Of a DNA stretch of 43,716 nt, positions 39,629-43,716 are shown one piece after another. The position numbers and the translations under genes are program-made. Under the pieces are notes generated by a model. It saw only the letters and a list, made by a program, of their open reading frames with translations, was not told the DNA's origin and ran no database searches. The DNA comes from a virus. The first letter of the stretch is position 1. The number at the start of each line of letters is the position of its first letter. The DNA is taken from the IMG/VR virus record IMGVR_UViG_3300032223_000299, positions 1 to 43,716 of that record; one strand, 5' to 3'.

Positions 39629-41824
39629 ATGGCAACGAAGAAAATGAAAATTAACTTCAAGATGCCAACACCGACTGCTGCTGAACGGCTACATGCACAG
39701 CAACAAAAGAACAGGAAGGCCGCTGGTCTTCCTGACCCTTCCGAGTATAAGAAGAAGTTGGATGCTATGAAGTCTGAAAATTACGAAGAAGATGATGGTC
39801 CACTGTCGCAAGAGCAGTTGAATGAAATTTCTGCACAACTCAAAGCATCGTATGTATCTGGTGCCAAGAAACAGATAAAACAATCTATGCCATTTACTAA
39901 AAAGAGTGATGAGTATAGAGATATTGCCAAGAACTTTATTGCCAAACGTCAAAAAGGTATTGCTAAAGCAAATGAAGAAGTTGAGCAATTGGATGAGTAT
40001 GAATCAAAAGGTGGTGTGTATAAGCACACAGCAAAACTTGCCAGCTCACATAGTTATGGTGGTGAACCAAGAAAATTGCATGATCCAGGCAGTGTTTTAC
40101 ATAAATCACAAGTAAGTCGTGATGATAAAACATTTGATATAAAATGGGGTAATGGTGCTTTATCCAAAGCACAATCAAAGAAAACTTTGATGAACGTGCA
40201 TAAGAATCTTCCAGAAGAAGTTGAACTGCTGGACGAAATGCCAGAATCAAATATGAAAGTCAGAGATGTACATTCACATTTGAAAAAAGCAGGATGGGAA
40301 CTAGCACGTAGCAAAGGTGGGCATGATGTATTCAAGCATCCAAAAGCAAAACATTCAATTCCTGTTCCACGCCATGCACTCAAAGCGCCTTTAGTTCGTG
40401 GTATTTTGAAAGCATCGAAAGTTCAAGAACAATTAGAAAAGAAAGGGCGATTCGTGTCTGGACCAATAAAACAACCATTCAAGTCCAATACTATTGTGAC
40501 TTCAGTGAAAGAAGCAAAAGATTCTCATGAGTATGATTACGAAGGAGAAATGGCACTTAATCAATTAGATACTATCATGCGTCACGCAGAGTATTTGAAA
40601 GATATGATAAAGCCAGATACTAATTTGCCTGAGTGGGTACAAGCAAAGATTACTTTGGCTACCGATTACATTCAAACTTCATGCGATTATCTGACTTCAG
40701 AAATGAATGAAGAAGTTAAGAAGAATGAATATCACATTTCGAAAAAACATAAGTTTCCTACTCCCAATGAACATGCAGTAACAGTAAAGCACACCGAAAG
40801 TGGTCGTGAGCATGTTCATAGTGGCAAAGGAAAATATCTGTCAAAATTGATTAAGACAAGATACAACATCAATCATCATTTTGAAGAAGTTGAGCATAAT
40901 GATGTTGAACAGTTAGATGAAGTTAATGTTGGCGATAAAGTCAGCTTTGACCATCCAATGACTGCTATTCCAGGTAAAACCATGAAGAAAATTGGAACAG
41001 TACATAAAATTGAAGGTGATACTGCTCATCTAAAATCTTCAACCAAGTATGGTACATTAAGATACACAAAAAAAATGAGTGAACTTAAAAAAGAAGAAGT
41101 TGAGATTGATGAAATGGTTGTTGTAAAAACCAACAAACCAATCGGAACAAGAGTTGCAGACATTGGTCCTGGTGGTAAAGAATACAACGTGAAAACTGAC
41201 AAAGCATACGATGACGCTAAAAAGAAACAACCACAAGGTGCAGAATTTGCAGCACAAAGACGCAAAGAACGACTTGCAACGAATGGTCGCATGGATGAAG
41301 GTCGTGCATCACAACGTCATCCACTAGAAGGTCATGAGTATCACAAGAAGTCTAATGAAGCATTGGTTCACATTGCCAAAGATGCACATGCGGCTGCTGA
41401 AGCAATGAAGAGTCACAATCCACAAGCAGAAAACAAATATCGTGACCAAGCAAATGATTCTGCAACTGTTAGATACTTCCGTCAAAAGAATGGTATGCCT
41501 GACTGGTACAAAAAGAAATACGGTCATGTCAAAGAAGAAGTTGAAATGGCTGAAGATGCTGATCCATGCTGGAAAGGTTACAAGATGGTCGGTTTCAAAA
41601 ACAAGAATGGTCGTAAAGTACCAAATTGTGTTCCAGGCGAAGGTGTTCCAGCGATGAAGAAAGAATCTGCTGAAGACCCATCAGAAGGTGAAATGAAAGA
41701 TAAACAAAGCTATTCCCGCAAAGCACAAATTGTAAGAAATGCTGCTGGAAAAGGTAAGAAATCAGACAATCCAGATAAGTTTCAGAAAGACCCTGAGTTG
41801 TCAAGTGAAATTCATAAGACTTAA
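39629..41824 (+). CDS. Modular late polyprotein E with HicA-like domain
   Basis: The 731-aa protein is a chain of modules separated by (I/L)-X-E sites: LNE-I (64-66), LDE-Y (121-123), LDE-M (201-203), LDE-V (429-431), IDE-M (493-495) and a weaker MAE-D (640-642). Modules in order: YESKGGVYKHTAKLA (paralogue of one in polyprotein D); a HicA-like domain (206-268, GGHDVFKHP with His232); a YEGEMALNQLDTIMRHAEYL domain recurring in marine phage proteins; a KOW-like VNVGDKVSFDHPM part; a HPLEGHEYHKKSNEAL basic domain (565-630); and a Cys-pair module (PCWKGY to NCVPG). The ATG at 39629 follows AAAGG; the upstream in-frame start at 39596 lies within the previous gene. Confidence 0.72.
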   Translation: MATKKMKINFKMPTPTAAERLHAQQQKNRKAAGLPDPSEYKKKLDAMKSENYEEDDGPLSQEQLNEISAQLKASYVSGAKKQIKQSMPFTKKSDEYRDIAKNFIAKRQKGIAKANEEVEQLDEYESKGGVYKHTAKLASSHSYGGEPRKLHDPGSVLHKSQVSRDDKTFDIKWGNGALSKAQSKKTLMNVHKNLPEEVELLDEMPESNMKVRDVHSHLKKAGWELARSKGGHDVFKHPKAKHSIPVPRHALKAPLVRGILKASKVQEQLEKKGRFVSGPIKQPFKSNTIVTSVKEAKDSHEYDYEGEMALNQLDTIMRHAEYLKDMIKPDTNLPEWVQAKITLATDYIQTSCDYLTSEMNEEVKKNEYHISKKHKFPTPNEHAVTVKHTESGREHVHSGKGKYLSKLIKTRYNINHHFEEVEHNDVEQLDEVNVGDKVSFDHPMTAIPGKTMKKIGTVHKIEGDTAHLKSSTKYGTLRYTKKMSELKKEEVEIDEMVVVKTNKPIGTRVADIGPGGKEYNVKTDKAYDDAKKKQPQGAEFAAQRRKERLATNGRMDEGRASQRHPLEGHEYHKKSNEALVHIAKDAHAAAEAMKSHNPQAENKYRDQANDSATVRYFRQKNGMPDWYKKKYGHVKEEVEMAEDADPCWKGYKMVGFKNKNGRKVPNCVPGEGVPAMKKESAEDPSEGEMKDKQSYSRKAQIVRNAAGKGKKSDNPDKFQKDPELSSEIHKT
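39971..39997 (+). repeat. NEEVEQLDE linker repeat
   Basis: Codes for NEEVEQLDE in polyprotein E and is followed by the YESKGGV module, mirroring the linker-module order at 38302-38376 in polyprotein D. The linker and module were therefore duplicated together. Confidence 0.8.
40244..40432 (+). other. Segment coding for the HicA-like domain
   Basis: Residues 206-268 of polyprotein E follow the HicA toxin layout: a first helix VRDVHSHLKKAGWE, strand ELARSKG, the GGHDVFKHP catalytic-His turn, a basic strand IPVPRH and a final helix APLVRGILKASKV. HicA proteins are double-stranded-RNA-binding-fold mRNA interferases. No HicB antitoxin is seen in the window. Confidence 0.7.
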
Positions 41825-41831
41825 TCAATAA

Positions 41832-41839
41832 CATAAATA
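41832..41839 (+). promoter_or_regulatory. Late promoter candidate
   Basis: CATAAATA has one mismatch to the T4 late consensus. It lies 31 bases before the start of a structural gene that also has a strong AGGAG ribosome site. Confidence 0.65.
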
Positions 41840-41869
41840 ACAAACGAAATAGTTTTTTAGGAGAAAAAC

Positions 41870-42445
41870 ATGTCACTTTGGGGAAATTTAGATGCGTCAA
41901 ACAACGCACCACAATTCTCTGGTCTGGGCGGTTATAAGGTAACTACTAACGTAGCTAATGCACAGATCGATGCAATATTCAACAACGTAACAATTAGTGC
42001 TACAGAATCAAACGTAGCTCTAGGTGTATTTGCTGTTGACACTACAGAAATTAGAGACGTATCATTCGAGGATCATTCTGGCGCACATGCTGGCTGGATT
42101 TCTCGTCGTGCATTCACGGGTCCAGTTGTAAGCATCACTGCTAACGCAGGTGCGACTGGCGTTAATAGCTACATCATATTCAGTGGTGGTTCCGCTGGTG
42201 CGGCTGCTGGCCAAACTGGTAACACTGCTGCTAATGCATACGTATATGTCAATTCAACTGGTCAGATTGTCAACGTAACCATCATTAACGCTGGTTCATA
42301 TGCCAATACACCATTTGCAAATGCCAATGTTGGTAATGCAGTTTATACAGTAACTATGGGTGGTCGTGCTAATCGTGTTCAGCAAGAATGCTTAGTAGCA
42401 ATGGGTTCTATGTCTGGCGATTCTGGTGGTATTCCATACCCATAA
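41870..42445 (+). CDS. Virion structural/decoration-like protein
   Basis: The 191-aa protein starts MSLWGNLDASNNAPQFSG and is rich in Ala, Gly, Asn, Thr and Val. It has beta-strands (PVVSITANAGATG, YVYVNSTGQIVNVTIINAG) and no coiled coil. Similar 'M(S/A)LWGN' proteins are found as virion structural proteins in marine T4-like phages. A late promoter and an AGGAG ribosome site support high expression. The exact location in the virion (head decoration or tail) is not decided. Confidence 0.65.
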   Translation: MSLWGNLDASNNAPQFSGLGGYKVTTNVANAQIDAIFNNVTISATESNVALGVFAVDTTEIRDVSFEDHSGAHAGWISRRAFTGPVVSITANAGATGVNSYIIFSGGSAGAAAGQTGNTAANAYVYVNSTGQIVNVTIINAGSYANTPFANANVGNAVYTVTMGGRANRVQQECLVAMGSMSGDSGGIPYP

Positions 42446-42449
42446 TTGA

Positions 42450-42809
42450 ATGAACTTTAAAAGTTATCTCCAAAGTCATGTTGAGAAATCTCCGTTTTCT
42501 GACCCACAAGTCAGAGCGGAGATTAATCGTGCTTTAGAAGCGGAGATAGATAGTACAGTTATGATGACACCAGAAGGCGGCGTTCAACGAATGCGGAAAG
42601 TTCTATCACGTTACAGTATAGATTTTCCTGCATTTGAAGATTTAGATACAGATGGTGATGAAAGCATTTATGAATTAGATGCAAACGTTTATCTGTATTT
42701 CATTTATTATCTCACCGATGATGGTAATTACGAATTCCATGCTGAAATCACAGACGATGAAGGTATAGAAGAAATTCTGTCGGATGTGGAGGAAGATTCC
42801 GAGGAATAA
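42450..42809 (+). CDS. Acidic hypothetical protein, 119 aa
   Basis: This late protein starts MNFKSYLQSHVEKSPFSDPQ, reminiscent of the targeting-like peptides of neighbouring genes but without the acidic cleavage residue. The remainder is strongly acidic (EEILSDVEEDSEE end), with a hydrophobic VYLYFIYYLTDDG stretch. It overlaps the next gene by one base. Function unknown; a scaffold or assembly role is only a guess from acidity and place. Confidence 0.65.
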   Translation: MNFKSYLQSHVEKSPFSDPQVRAEINRALEAEIDSTVMMTPEGGVQRMRKVLSRYSIDFPAFEDLDTDGDESIYELDANVYLYFIYYLTDDGNYEFHAEITDDEGIEEILSDVEEDSEE

Positions 42810-43201
42810 TGTATTTTGATAATTTGAGTGATGAGAATGTCATAATGTATGCAGTAAAAGCATATGACAAACCAAATTGTATAATGAGTGAGTTTACTGA
42901 AGATATGAAGCGATTGAATTATCTAAAGCGTTTATTCCGTAGGTATCGTAAACATGGTGAGATGCGTGAGCGCCTCATTCTAAATCATATTGTAGTATTA
43001 AACAATCTGTTTGGACCAGAAGTCACAACCAGATTGTTATTTTTTCGTATGTCAAAAGATGATTACAGTATATTGAAAACATATTTGGTATTTTTAAGCC
43101 TGATGCCCGAAAGAATTTATGGTATCAATGGTAAAGATATTATATCATCAGATATTCAAATTGATATGAAAATAGCAGAAGAACTTAGAAAAATAAAATG
43201 A
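42809..43201 (+). CDS. Conserved phage protein of unknown function, 130 aa
   Basis: The protein (start MYFDNLSDENVIMYAVKAYD) is helical and basic in its middle (RLNYLKRLFRRYRKHGEMRERLILNH), followed by hydrophobic helices. I recall similar proteins at this position in marine T4-like phages, near tail/head genes, without known function. It overlaps its neighbours at both ends (TAATG and ATGA). Confidence 0.7.
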   Translation: MYFDNLSDENVIMYAVKAYDKPNCIMSEFTEDMKRLNYLKRLFRRYRKHGEMRERLILNHIVVLNNLFGPEVTTRLLFFRMSKDDYSILKTYLVFLSLMPERIYGINGKDIISSDIQIDMKIAEELRKIK

Positions 43202-43428
43202 GCAACGAATTCAAAAAACAATGTGGTGCTGGATACTATTGGTGTTCTACTGATAAAGTCTGCAAACCACTTCAAGAAGATGGAATGGCAGGTGGTGCTC
43301 CCACCAATGCCGTGGGTGGTGGTGCAATTGCTGGTTTGGGTGTTGGTTCAAAGGGTGAGCCTGGCGTGAGAAAAAAGCCAGCATCATTCATCGCATACAT
43401 GAATCGAAGGATGCCTAAAATATCATGA
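43198..43428 (+). CDS. Small late protein with Cys motif and Gly-rich tail
   Basis: The 76-aa protein begins with three Cys in KQCGAGYYWCSTDKVCKPL, similar in style to the Cys modules of the 156-aa and polyprotein E genes. It contains a LQE-D site of prohead-protease form, then a Gly-rich GGAPTNAVGGGAIAGLGVG stretch that recurs in phage virion-associated proteins. Function unknown. Confidence 0.65.
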   Translation: MSNEFKKQCGAGYYWCSTDKVCKPLQEDGMAGGAPTNAVGGGAIAGLGVGSKGEPGVRKKPASFIAYMNRRMPKIS

Positions 43429-43716
43429 TGTGGATGATGCATCTGTTACCAGATTCGTTTCTAATATTCATAATTCATGCACTGTTAGCCGTTGGGCTGA
43501 TTGGCATGGTGATAGGTTTCATTGGTGGTAAATTACCTTTTGTTGGAACATATGCAACTATCATCAAGATAGTTTCTATTGTTCTTTTCTGTGTTGGTTT
43601 GTACTGGAAAGGAGGCTATAGCGTAGAGCAAGATTGGAGACAACGTGTAGCGGAACTTGAGGAGAAAGTGAAAGATGCGGAAGAGAAATCACGACAGACA
43701 AATGTGGTTATTGAAA
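43425..43716 (+). CDS. Spanin-like membrane protein, 3'-truncated
   Basis: The frame starts at the ATG overlapping the previous stop and runs off the window. The visible 97 residues have two hydrophobic N-terminal segments (LIFIIHALLAVGLIGMVIGF and IIKIVSIVLFCVGLYW). A charged coiled coil (VEQDWRQRVAELEEKVKDAE) then begins and would lie in the periplasm. This is the plan of inner-membrane spanin (Rz-like) proteins known from marine phages, which fuse the membranes during lysis. The two membrane segments are unusual for classical Rz (one). A lysis role is inferred. Confidence 0.55.
   Translation, partial: MMWMMHLLPDSFLIFIIHALLAVGLIGMVIGFIGGKLPFVGTYATIIKIVSIVLFCVGLYWKGGYSVEQDWRQRVAELEEKVKDAEEKSRQTNVVIE

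Noticed and set aside
43198-43428. Collagen-like protein
   Set aside because: The Gly-rich tail does not keep a regular Gly-X-Y repeat.
1-43716. tRNA genes, CRISPR arrays, insertion sequences, integrase or attachment sites
   Set aside because: All intergenic gaps are about 110 bases or less apart from those described, none folds as a tRNA by eye, no spaced direct repeats or transposase-like frames were seen.

Overview
The window is a continuous stretch of a T4-like myovirus genome (class Caudoviricetes, of the marine/freshwater 'far-T4' kind rather than a close E. coli T4 relative). The main evidence is the T4 core replication order on one strand, gp46 - gp45 - gp44 - gp62 - regA - gp43 - uvsX - gp41, in an AT-rich background. 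Genes abut or overlap by ATGA/TAATG junctions, every supported gene is on the + strand, and no tRNA, CRISPR array, IS element or minus-strand gene is supported. The host cannot be named from the sequence, but consensus sigma70 promoters (TTGACA-17-TATAAT) show use of the host's housekeeping polymerase early in infection.

Layout. (1) 1-5037: the 3' part of gene 46, then a cassette of peptide deformylase, a 2-oxoglutarate/Fe(II) oxygenase, a probable PLP-fold enzyme and a TSPPY-type DNA methyltransferase. (2) 5041-10770: separately promoted units carrying a CobT-like VWA/zinc-protease-motif protein with its CobS/MoxR-like AAA+ partner, a DUF262-HNH (GmrSD-like) nuclease and a small winged-helix protein. 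Three of the intergenic promoters here overlap hairpins. (3) 10841-25371: replisome genes interleaved with nucleotide metabolism (DUF5664 dATP/dGTP hydrolase-like, dCMP deaminase), Hsp20, glycosyltransferases, three more 2OG oxygenases, a coiled-coil membrane protein, and a possible Sm-like protein. (4) 25374 onward: a perfect T4-type late promoter (TATAAATA) opens the late region. It holds a PD-(D/E)XK candidate, a KWDG ligase-like protein, methyltransferases, an A-type Fe-S carrier and a glycan/sugar-activation cassette (27399-33870). Then follow virion-associated proteins (33908-43428) and a truncated spanin-like membrane protein.

The most unusual content is in the late region. Four proteins begin with a peptide very like the T4 capsid-targeting sequence, ending in the prohead-protease signature (I/L)-X-E followed by A or Q. 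Three long proteins are strings of basic modules separated by repeated acidic linkers, EEVEQ(I/L)DE, that carry the same signature. I infer a set of head-packaged polyproteins cut by the phage prohead protease into many small cargo proteins that could be injected with the DNA. The cargo modules include a HicA-like RNase domain, a nucleotidylyltransferase, a P-loop kinase and Cys-pair mini-domains.
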